This document shows, piece after piece, positions 8,524 to 15,662 of a DNA stretch of 32,240 nucleotides. This DNA comes from an uncultured Ruminococcus sp. GTDB taxonomy: Bacteria; Bacillota; Clostridia; Oscillospirales; Acutalibacteraceae. The DNA lies in NCBI GenBank assembly GCA_902773325.1, contig CACYDW010000134.1, forward strand, positions 1 through 32,240, written 5' to 3'. A program made the position numbers and the translations under genes. The first letter of the stretch is position 1; each line of letters opens with the position of its first letter. Below the pieces are notes generated by a model that saw only the letters and a program-made list of their open reading frames with translations, was not told the DNA's origin and made no database searches.

Positions 8524-10263
8524 TTATTCAACCTCACTTTCAAATGCGTCAAACGGACACAGACCGGCGCATACACCGCAGCCGATACACAATGTATTGT
8601 CAATAACGGCATGACCGTCGCGGAAGGAAATGGCAGGGCAGCCGAACTTCATGCAGCGCTTGCAGCCTCTGCATTTATCCTTGTTGATATGCAGCGGTTT
8701 TTTCGGCTTGACATACTTGAGCAGGACACAGGGACGTCTGGAGATGATGACCGAAGGCTCGTCCTTTGCAAGCTCCTCCAGAACGGCTTTTTCACATTCC
8801 TCTAAATTATAGGGGTCAACTACCCTTACAGAACGGATTCCGACAGAACGGCACAGACTTTCAAGGTCGACCTTTCCGGCAGGATCGCCCTTGATATTCA
8901 GACCGGTGGTGGGGTTCTGCTGGTGGCCTGTCATGCCGGTAATGGAGTTATCCAAAATAATGACGGTAGAATTGGACTGGTTGTAGGCAATATTGATCAG
9001 TCCGGTGACGCCGGAGTGCATAAAGGTGGAGTCACCGATCACACATACGGTTTTCTGTTCCGTTTCGCTGCCGCCTGCCTTATTGAAGCCGTGAATACCG
9101 GAAACAGATGCGCCCATGCAGAGCGTCATGTCCAGTGCATTCAGCGGAGGCATAGAGCCGAGCGTATAGCAGCCGATATCGCCCAGTACGGTGATCTTGT
9201 TCTTGGCAAGAACGTAATACATACCGCGGTGGGGGCAGCCGGCGCACATCATCGGAGGTCTTACCGGAACGTCTGTATCCAATGAAACGTTTTCCTTGTC
9301 AGCAAGACCGAATGCGCGGGCGATCGTCTTCTGAGAGAACTCTCCGAGCATCGAGAACTTTTCCTTGCCGATCACCGGAACACCGATCGACTTGCAGTGT
9401 GTTTCAATGATCGGGTCAAGCTCCTCGATCACATAGACGGTTTTATTCTGCGCTGCAAAGTCACGAATGAGATTTACGGGCAGAGGGTTGACCATGCCCA
9501 GCTTGAGCACGGAAACGCTGTCGCCGAATACCTCCTTGACATACTGGTAGGAGGTCGAAGAGGTAATGATACCGAAATCGTGAGAACCGTCACCGGATTC
9601 CACACGGTTGATGGCAGCGGATTCTGCATATTCCGTCAGCTTTGCGGTTCTTTCCTCTACAAAGGGGTGACGTGCGATCGCGTTGGCGGGAGCCATGATA
9701 TATTTGCGGGGATTCTTTTCATAGGGTTTGGAAACCTCTGTGCGTTCACCTGTTTCCACAATGCTTTGTGAGTGAGCAACGCGGGTACACATTTTGATGA
9801 ACACGGGTGTGTCATACTGTTCGGAAATCTCATAGGCGATTTTTGCGAAATCAAGCGCCTCCTGAGAGTCGGCAGGCTCCAGCATGGGAACCTTTGCTGC
9901 AACAGCATAGTGACGGGAATCCTGTTCATTCTGAGAGGAATGCATTCCCGGGTCATCTGCAACGCAGATGACCATGCCGGCATTGACACCGGTATAGGAC
10001 ATGGTAAACAGCGGGTCAGCCGCTACATTCAGACCAACGTGCTTCATGCAGCAGGCGGAGCGCTTGCCGCGCAGGGAAGCACCGAATGCGGTTTCGGTTG
10101 CAACCTTTTCGTTGGGTGCCCACTCGCAATAGGTGTCATCGAATTTTGCGAATTCTTCTGTGATCTCGGTACTCGGAGTGCCGGGATAGCTCGAAATCAC
10201 ACAGCAGCCGGCCTCATACAGACCGCGTGCCAGTGCTGCGTTACCGATCATAAGCTTTTTCAT
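8524..10263 (-). CDS. iorA: Indolepyruvate:ferredoxin oxidoreductase, alpha subunit
   Basis: Predicted 579-residue catalytic subunit. The N-terminal pyrimidine-binding part begins with IGNAALARGLYEAG and has SSYPGTPSTEI. The thiamine-diphosphate-binding part shows MCAGCPHRGMYYVL, GDIGCYTLG and the GDS start of the metal/TPP motif (VIGDSTFMHSGVTGL). Two [4Fe-4S] ferredoxin motifs close the chain: CRGCKRCMKFGCP and CIGCGVCAGLCP. The domain order and length match IorA from anaerobic archaea and clostridia. The ATG has AAAGGTGG nine bases upstream. It is flanked by iorB downstream and phenylacetate-CoA ligase 2 upstream, which supports aryl-acyl-CoA as the shared intermediate. The enzyme is cytoplasmic and needs ferredoxin supplied from elsewhere in the genome. 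Confidence 0.96.
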   Translation of the reverse strand: MKKLMIGNAALARGLYEAGCCVISSYPGTPSTEITEEFAKFDDTYCEWAPNEKVATETAFGASLRGKRSACCMKHVGLNVAADPLFTMSYTGVNAGMVICVADDPGMHSSQNEQDSRHYAVAAKVPMLEPADSQEALDFAKIAYEISEQYDTPVFIKMCTRVAHSQSIVETGERTEVSKPYEKNPRKYIMAPANAIARHPFVEERTAKLTEYAESAAINRVESGDGSHDFGIITSSTSYQYVKEVFGDSVSVLKLGMVNPLPVNLIRDFAAQNKTVYVIEELDPIIETHCKSIGVPVIGKEKFSMLGEFSQKTIARAFGLADKENVSLDTDVPVRPPMMCAGCPHRGMYYVLAKNKITVLGDIGCYTLGSMPPLNALDMTLCMGASVSGIHGFNKAGGSETEQKTVCVIGDSTFMHSGVTGLINIAYNQSNSTVIILDNSITGMTGHQQNPTTGLNIKGDPAGKVDLESLCRSVGIRSVRVVDPYNLEECEKAVLEELAKDEPSVIISRRPCVLLKYVKPKKPLHINKDKCRGCKRCMKFGCPAISFRDGHAVIDNTLCIGCGVCAGLCPFDAFESEVE

Positions 10264-10294
10264 GATAGGATACCACCTTTATATTATAGTCGGG

Positions 10295-11596
10295 TTACTG
10301 ATTTCTCAGGTCAACGATACGTTTTGCTTTTCCCTGGAAGCGTTCGATCGTTTTGGGTGCTACGAGGGTCACTTTAGTTCTCAGACCAAGAATGGACTGC
10401 ATTTTGCCCTCAATGTGTTTTTTCAGATCGCTCAGACGCTGGTAATTTTCCAGCAGATCGGCATTATCCAGCTCCACCTTGATCTCAAGGCTGTCGCGGT
10501 AATGCTCACGTGTGATGATCAGCATATAGTGCGGAGCAATGTCCTTGATGTTGATGAGGATATTCTCAATCTGGGTCGGGAAAACATTGACGCCCTTGAT
10601 GATGAGCATATCGTCGGTTCTTCCCATGGTTTTTGCCATACGGGCATGGGTTCTGCCGCAGGGACAAGGCTCATAGGAGATTTTAGTAATGTCCTTTGTA
10701 CGGTAGCGGAGTACCGGCATACCTCTTCGTGTGAGTGTTGTGATAACCAACTCACCGACCTCTCCTTCTCCAAGACGCTTTCCGGTTTCGGTGTCGATGA
10801 TCTCAGGCAGGAAATGGTCTTCGGCGAAGTGCATACCGTTTCTTGCTTCACAGTCGCCGGATACACCGGGGCCGCCAAGCTCTGTCATGCCGTAGTTGTC
10901 GGATACACGGATATTGAAGTTGGCTTCGATCTGTGAACGCATGGCGGGTGTACACGGCTCAGAACCGAGGATTCCCAGACGCAGGGAATAATCAGACAGG
11001 GGATAGCCTGCCTCCTTTGCCGCTTCAGAGAGATAGAGTGCGTAGGACGGTGTTGCAACCAGTCCGGTAACACCGTAGTCACGCATCATCATGAGCTGTT
11101 TTTCGGTATTGCCCGAAGAAGCCGGAATAACAGTTGCACCGATGTTCTCCAGACCGTAGTGCAGTCCGAGTGCTCCTGTAAACAAGCCGTAGCCAAAGCT
11201 GATCTGTATGATATCCTCGGAGGTAACACCGCCGGCAACAGCAACGCGGGCAACGCAGTCTGCCCAGATTTTCAGATCCTCTTTGGTATAGACACCTACG
11301 GTGGGCTTTCCGGTCGTTCCGGAGGAAGCATGGATACGCACGATATCCTTCATCGGAACAGCCGACAGTCCGAAGGGATAGTTGTCGCGGAAGTCGTCCT
11401 TTGTGGTAAAGGGAATGTATTCGATGTCAGACAGGGTCTTGATCTTAGAGCCGTCACCCACACCGGCATCTGTCAGACGCTTGTGATAGAGAGGGACATT
11501 ATCGTAGCAGTATTTGACGGTTTGTTTCAGACGTTCGAGCTGAATAGCTTCGATCTGTTCACGCGGGAGGGTTTCAATTTCTTTTTGAAACATCAT
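10295..11596 (-). CDS. paaK: Phenylacetate-CoA ligase family protein (copy 2)
   Basis: Predicted 433-residue AMP-forming aryl-acid-CoA ligase, a diverged paralogue of the copy at 6603-7922. The P-loop HASSGTTGK is at about 89-97. DNYGMTELGGPG, VLRYRTKDITKI, a CPCGRT turn and GRTDDMLIIKGVNVFPTQIE follow in the same order as in copy 1. Several ATG codons are clustered at the start; the fourth was chosen because AAGGA lies nine bases before it, and the first ATG abuts that site. It is the second gene of the operon, between the symporter (22-base gap) and iorA (31-base gap). Two ligases in one operon suggest different acid substrates or opposite flux, but specificity is not visible. Confidence 0.92.
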   Translation of the reverse strand: MMFQKEIETLPREQIEAIQLERLKQTVKYCYDNVPLYHKRLTDAGVGDGSKIKTLSDIEYIPFTTKDDFRDNYPFGLSAVPMKDIVRIHASSGTTGKPTVGVYTKEDLKIWADCVARVAVAGGVTSEDIIQISFGYGLFTGALGLHYGLENIGATVIPASSGNTEKQLMMMRDYGVTGLVATPSYALYLSEAAKEAGYPLSDYSLRLGILGSEPCTPAMRSQIEANFNIRVSDNYGMTELGGPGVSGDCEARNGMHFAEDHFLPEIIDTETGKRLGEGEVGELVITTLTRRGMPVLRYRTKDITKISYEPCPCGRTHARMAKTMGRTDDMLIIKGVNVFPTQIENILINIKDIAPHYMLIITREHYRDSLEIKVELDNADLLENYQRLSDLKKHIEGKMQSILGLRTKVTLVAPKTIERFQGKAKRIVDLRNQ

Positions 11597-11618
11597 GATC
11601 ATCATTCCTTTTCATCAT

Positions 11619-13325
11619 TTATTTTTTATTGCCTTTTTTTGCGGGCTTTTTGGCGGTGCCGGATTTTTTTGCTGCGGCAGGCTTTTTTGCCGAAGGGGTT
11701 TTGTCGGCAGCAGGTACAGGAGAGGCAATTTCCTCGTCAGCATCCTCGTTGATCGATTTCTTAGACGATACGGTTACCTTTTTATTATAGCAGGAGAATA
11801 TCTGTTCTGTTCTTTCGGTATCCTTTGCAGGAGCAATCAGGGTGATCAGCGGTGTGATCACAATGCCTGCGATCATTGCCAGCATACCGGCATTGATGGG
11901 AGATTTGAAGTATTCGAGTACGGGATTGCCGAAGGATACTCCTGTCAGGTTGCATATAAAGGAGGCAATGGAGATACCAAGGCCGATCACAAAGTTGATC
12001 CATACGGCGATCTTCGGAACGCGCTTCATATAAAGACCGTACATGAACGGCGCAAGGAACGCTCCTGCCAGTGCGCCCCATGAAACACCCATCATCTGAG
12101 AGATGAACAGAACGGGTGAGCTTGCCTGAATAATGGCAATTACTGCCGAAACAGCAATGAAGAATACGATAAAGATACGCATAAGCAATACCTTTTTCTT
12201 TTCGGTCATAGGCTTTTTGCCGCAGAATACGGGGTCAATAAAGTCGATGGTGAGCACGGAGCTGGATGTCAGAACCAGACTTGACAGGGTACTCATAGAT
12301 GCAGAAAGCACGAGTACAACAACAATACCGATGAGCACCGGAGAAAGGTTTTCCAGCATGGTAGGAATGACATTGTCATAGCCGCCCTGCGGTTTTCCGT
12401 CTGCGCCGGGAGTACCGAACAGTCTGCCGAAGCCGCCGAGGAAGTAGCAGCCGCCGGCAACAACAATGGCAAAGATCGTAGAAACGATCGTACCGGTGCT
12501 GATGGATTTTTCTGACTTGATGGCATAGAATTTCTGCACCATCTGGGGCAGTCCCCATGTACCGAGGGATGTCAGAATGACAACGCCGATCAGTCCGAGG
12601 ATATCGGGGCCGAAGAAGGAGGTATATGCACCAAAGAACTCTGTTCCGGCGGATGTTTTGGTCGCTTCGGCGGAAAGCTGTGCGATACTCTCGGAAAGCC
12701 CCCCGTGAACCTGCAAAACAGCAATGATGACGGCAACAATGCCCACGAGCATGATAATACCCTGAATAAAGTCGTTGATCGCGGTTGCCATATAGCCGCC
12801 GAGTACAACATAGACACCTGTCAGAACTGCCATAGCGATAACACAGTAGGCATAGGGAATGCCGAATGCCATACCGAACAGGCGGGACAGACCGTTATAG
12901 AGTGAAGCGGTGTATGGGATCAGGAAAATAAAAATAATGGTAGACGCGGCAATTTTGAGTGCCTGTGAGTTGTATCTCTTTGCAAAAAAGTCGGGCATGG
13001 TGGCGGAATCAAGGTGCTGTGTCATGACCCTTGTACGTCTGCCGAGAATATTCCATGCCAGCAGTGAGCCGATGAAGGCGTTGCCGAGTCCGATCCAGGT
13101 GGACGCAAGACCGAACCGCCAGCCGAACTGTCCGGCATATCCGACGAAGATAACGGCGGAAAAATAGGAAGTGCCGAAAGCGAATGCTGTCAGCCAGGGA
13201 CCGACCGAGCGGTTGCCAAGTACGAAACCGTTTACATTGGTTGCTTGTTTGCGGCAGTAGATGCCGACTCCGATCATGATGACAAAGAACACGACCAGAA
13301 ACAGGATTTTGATGAACATATCCAT
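11619..13325 (-). CDS. Sodium:solute symporter (SSS family) with Lys/Ala-rich tail
   Basis: Predicted 568-residue polytopic carrier of the solute:sodium symporter family (PutP/PanF-like), with about 13 membrane helices starting at residue 3 (MDMFIKILFLVVFFVIMIGVGIY). Family-typical segments include NGFVLGNRSVGPWLTAFAFG, SYFSAVIFVGYAGQFGW and GGYMATAINDFIQGIIMLVG. The start is the ATG with AGGAG ten bases upstream; the open frame extends 30 codons further up but through promoter-like DNA. After the last helix (near 518) the C-terminus has an acidic patch NEDADEE and then a tail rich in KK, Pro and Ala, which is unusual for the family. First gene of the ligase-IorAB operon, so a carboxylate such as an arylacetate or branched acid is a reasonable but unproven substrate. 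A TATAAT at 13359-13364 may be its -10; no good -35 is seen. Confidence 0.92.
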   Translation of the reverse strand: MDMFIKILFLVVFFVIMIGVGIYCRKQATNVNGFVLGNRSVGPWLTAFAFGTSYFSAVIFVGYAGQFGWRFGLASTWIGLGNAFIGSLLAWNILGRRTRVMTQHLDSATMPDFFAKRYNSQALKIAASTIIFIFLIPYTASLYNGLSRLFGMAFGIPYAYCVIAMAVLTGVYVVLGGYMATAINDFIQGIIMLVGIVAVIIAVLQVHGGLSESIAQLSAEATKTSAGTEFFGAYTSFFGPDILGLIGVVILTSLGTWGLPQMVQKFYAIKSEKSISTGTIVSTIFAIVVAGGCYFLGGFGRLFGTPGADGKPQGGYDNVIPTMLENLSPVLIGIVVVLVLSASMSTLSSLVLTSSSVLTIDFIDPVFCGKKPMTEKKKVLLMRIFIVFFIAVSAVIAIIQASSPVLFISQMMGVSWGALAGAFLAPFMYGLYMKRVPKIAVWINFVIGLGISIASFICNLTGVSFGNPVLEYFKSPINAGMLAMIAGIVITPLITLIAPAKDTERTEQIFSCYNKKVTVSSKKSINEDADEEIASPVPAADKTPSAKKPAAAKKSGTAKKPAKKGNKK

Positions 13326-13450
13326 GTGCTTTGATCTCCTTGTTTTTTCTTTTATAGAATTATATTCTGAATAATATGTGCTATTGTGTGTAATGCAGCG
13401 GACACACCGCGGCACATATTAAATCATACAAGGTTATAGAGGTATTGACA

Positions 13451-14290
13451 ATGGTAATTGATTTCCATACGCACGTTTATCCCGAAAAAATAGCAGCCGC
13501 AACGATACGGTCACTGGAACAGTCGGCATTGGCCGTCCGGGCATATACCGGCGGAACAAAGGCAGACCTGCGGGAAAGCATGAAAAAAGCAGGAATCGAT
13601 AAATCCGTTATCCTTCCTGTTGCGACCCGCAAGGGGCAGTTTGATTCGATCAACCGCTATGCAGCGCAGATCAACGAAACCTGTGATGATCTGGTTTCCT
13701 TCGGCGGTATCCATCCGGACGATGAGGATATTCCCGGAAAGCTGCGTTTTCTGCGGGACAGCGGTTTCAGGGGCATTAAGATCCATCCGGATTATACCGG
13801 CACATTCATTGATGACGAGCGCTACATCAATATATTAACGGAATGTGCCCGGCTCGGACTGCTGGTAGTGACACACGCGGGTGTTGACCCGGCATTTGAG
13901 GTGATCCACTGCACCCCTCAGCGCGGCAGAGCTGTATTGGATCAGGTGACGGCGGCGACAGGCGTCAGCAAACCGTTCCTGATTTTTGCCCATCTGGGCG
14001 GAATGTATGTTCACGAGGACGTTGAGAAATATCTGTTGGGAAGTAACTGTTATATTGACATCAGCTGTTCCTTCTCATCTCTGCAAAGCTTTTGTGACAC
14101 AGACGATGAAGATGTTGTGCGGGTCATTCATAAGCACGGAGCGGATAAGATTCTGTTTGCAACAGACAGTCCTTGGAATGACCAGCGTGCTTATGTGGAA
14201 CACTTCAAAGCACTAAAGGGAATCAGTGATACGGAAAAGGAGATGATCCTCTTCCGGAATGCCGAAAAACTGCTGTCCGGTCAGGATTAA
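13451..14290 (+). CDS. Amidohydrolase-family metal-dependent hydrolase
   Basis: Predicted 279-residue TIM-barrel hydrolase of the Amidohydro_2 type (related to aminocarboxymuconate-semialdehyde decarboxylase-like enzymes). It opens with the metal-binding IDFHTHVYP. Further likely metal/active-site residues are in FRGIKIHPDY, LVVTHAG, FAHLGG and the final aspartate of ILFATDSPWND. The order and spacing match the family and the length is usual. The ATG has GAGGT seven bases upstream; an in-frame TTG two codons earlier is less likely. It is transcribed divergently from the symporter operon, with about 125 bases between starts. Whether it acts on an aromatic intermediate of that operon is open; the family covers hydrolases and decarboxylases with many substrates. 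Confidence 0.85.
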   Translation: MVIDFHTHVYPEKIAAATIRSLEQSALAVRAYTGGTKADLRESMKKAGIDKSVILPVATRKGQFDSINRYAAQINETCDDLVSFGGIHPDDEDIPGKLRFLRDSGFRGIKIHPDYTGTFIDDERYINILTECARLGLLVVTHAGVDPAFEVIHCTPQRGRAVLDQVTAATGVSKPFLIFAHLGGMYVHEDVEKYLLGSNCYIDISCSFSSLQSFCDTDDEDVVRVIHKHGADKILFATDSPWNDQRAYVEHFKALKGISDTEKEMILFRNAEKLLSGQD

Positions 14291-14458
14291 AGCAGTATCA
14301 TAAAACGTACTTTTAGATTATAGCACTTTGCAGTATTAAAGTCAATCGATTTTGCGGGTGGCGAATGCCGATAACCAACCGGAATATGCCACAAATTTTA
14401 CCACAGCTTTTTATGCACAATGCTGTCAAAACAATCTTGCGGTCGGGAGGGATTTGTA

Positions 14459-14668
14459 ATGAAATACAAGGTAGTGGAAATTATTGAGCCGGATTTCGGC
14501 TGTGAGGGTCTGCCGGACGGCAGTGAGCCGATGTGTGAGGTGGTTCTGGAGCAAGCCTGCGGGGAGCAGATCACCGTCACAATTGCTGACGGCGCGCTGT
14601 ATGCCGGAAACATCAGGGAGGGCGATATTGTCATTTACAGCGGCGGCACTCTTGTAAAAGCCGACTAA
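14459..14668 (+). CDS. Small protein of unknown function (69 residues)
   Basis: The predicted product has 69 residues, starts MKYKVVEIIEPDFGCEG and is acidic and beta-rich in appearance, with a C-terminal region (about 40-69) that reads like a small barrel: QITVTIADGALYAGNIREGDIVIYSGGTL, in which GDIVIY resembles OB/TRAM-type turns. There are no cysteine pairs beyond scattered Cys residues and no membrane segment. GGGAGG eight bases upstream of the ATG makes translation credible. It stands alone between the amidohydrolase and a good terminator, so it is probably a single-gene or short transcript. I do not recognise the family. Confidence 0.7.
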   Translation: MKYKVVEIIEPDFGCEGLPDGSEPMCEVVLEQACGEQITVTIADGALYAGNIREGDIVIYSGGTLVKAD

Positions 14669-14719
14669 CCAATATCCACCCGCATAGCTATACGAACATG
14701 ATCAAATAAGAATAAAAAA

Positions 14720-14757
14720 GACAGTCTCGGTCTAATAACCGGGGCTGTCTTTTTTTT
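14720..14757 (+). terminator. Rho-independent terminator after the 69-residue protein gene
   Basis: A 12-bp stem GACAGTCTCGGT/ACCGGGGCTGTC with G-T pairs (14720-14731 with 14738-14749) has a 6-base loop and eight T. A run of A before it makes it potentially active leftward as well, where it would end the CRISPR transcript. Confidence 0.9.
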
Positions 14758-14759
14758 GT

Positions 14760-15370
14760 GCGTAAATTCCCGATGGGGTAAGGTGAGTTGAAAAGCTCAG
14801 ATTATGGTACAATGTCGAACGTGTTTCAATTCCCAATAGGGTAAGGTAAGCGGAAACTCATGAAAAAACTGTTCGAAATCCGGAAAAAGTTTCAATTCCC
14901 AATAGGGTAAGGTAAGTTGATTCGATGTACGCTTATAAGTTTCAATTTGAACGGTTTCAATTCCCAATAGGGTAAGGTAAGATTGCAATGGTAGCAGCTG
15001 CGATAGTAACAGTAGTTTTAGTTTCAATTCCCAATAGGGTAAGGTAAGTACTATGTCTAGAGTAAAGTCGGCAGCAAACACATTGTTTCAATTCCCAATA
15101 GGGTAAGGTAAGTCAATAGAATTTGCCTTCAAATACGGGAAACTTTACCTGTTTCAATTCCCAATAGGGTAAGGTAAGGGGAAGAGGAACACTATTTGTA
15201 TCATGAAGTAAATGTTTCAATTCCCAATAGGGTAAGGTAAGATGCGGATGACAATTGGTAAATATGCCTAAGTTACGATGTTTCAATTCCCAATAGGGTA
15301 AGGTAAGCGCGGATGGAAGATTGAGGATGTTCGTTTCCTCGGGTTTCAATTCCCAATAGGGTAAGGTAAG
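14760..15370 (-). CRISPR. CRISPR array: nine intact 28-bp repeats plus one decayed repeat, nine spacers
   Basis: The plus-strand repeat begins GTTTCAATTCCC and ends GGGTAAGGTAAG. Identical copies start at 14823, 14889, 14954, 15021, 15085, 15151, 15214, 15280 and 15343. The copy at 14760-14787 matches at 22 of 28 positions and marks the leader-distal end. Spacers are 35-39 bases and all different. The minus-strand repeat ends in ATTGAAAC, the usual 8-base 5' tag of type I and III crRNAs, so transcription runs leftward, in agreement with the promoter at 15395-15423. The repeat length and ending suggest type I-B or type III. No cas gene is present within about 14 kb left or 17 kb right, so Cas proteins must be supplied from elsewhere. 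Confidence 0.98.
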
Positions 15371-15599
15371 AACAGTATTTTGTGTTCCATATTTATTGTA
15401 CACCATAGATATAGTTCTGTCAATAGAAAAGCCGTACTTTTTGCAGCCTTTTTGCAGCCTTTGTTTAGCTGATATGAGCTAAACGGGGAATGCAAACCGT
15501 GTTTGGGGCATTGATTTTGGTTGATTTTAGCTTTTTGGGAAGGGTTGACTAAATTACAATATCCTGTTAATTCTCCCATGAAATAATGGCTCAAAACAA
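15371..15599 (-). other. CRISPR leader and lepA upstream region
   Basis: AT-rich gene-free DNA. Besides the two promoters it holds two copies of TTTTTGCAGCC spaced 11 bases apart (from about 15440) and a perfect 8-bp inverted repeat GTTTAGCT/AGCTAAAC at 15463-15484. The part next to the first repeat would be the leader needed for spacer acquisition. No open frame here has a ribosome binding site. Confidence 0.6.
15395..15423 (-). promoter_or_regulatory. Promoter of the CRISPR array
   Basis: On the minus strand a consensus -35 TTGACA is followed after 17 bases by TACAAT. The predicted start, near 15388, is only about 18 bases before the first intact repeat (ends at 15370), so the pre-crRNA would carry a very short leader. 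Confidence 0.85.
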
Positions 15600-15629
15600 T
15601 TTACAAACAGGAGTCAAATATGGTATAAT
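15600..15629 (+). promoter_or_regulatory. Sigma-A promoter of the lepA operon
   Basis: TTTACA and a consensus TATAAT are separated by 18 bases. The start of transcription would fall near 15636, leaving a leader of about 27 bases with the ribosome binding site GGGTGA at 15652-15657. Confidence 0.75.
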
Positions 15630-15662
15630 AATCTGAATAGTTATATGAAACGGGTGAAGAAA

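Noticed and set aside
13326-13415. 30-codon N-terminal extension of the symporter
   Set aside because: It covers a TATAAT-containing intergenic region and the ribosome binding site of the ATG at 13325.
14291-14458. Possible tRNA or small RNA between the amidohydrolase and the 69-residue gene
   Set aside because: I looked for a cloverleaf, a TTCGA-type T-loop and a terminator and found none. The region appears to be plain intergenic DNA.
14797-15406. Minus-strand open frames through the CRISPR array encoding repeated LTLPYWELK peptides
   Set aside because: The frames are created by translating the CRISPR repeats themselves. There is no ribosome binding site, and the spacers between are unrelated sequences.
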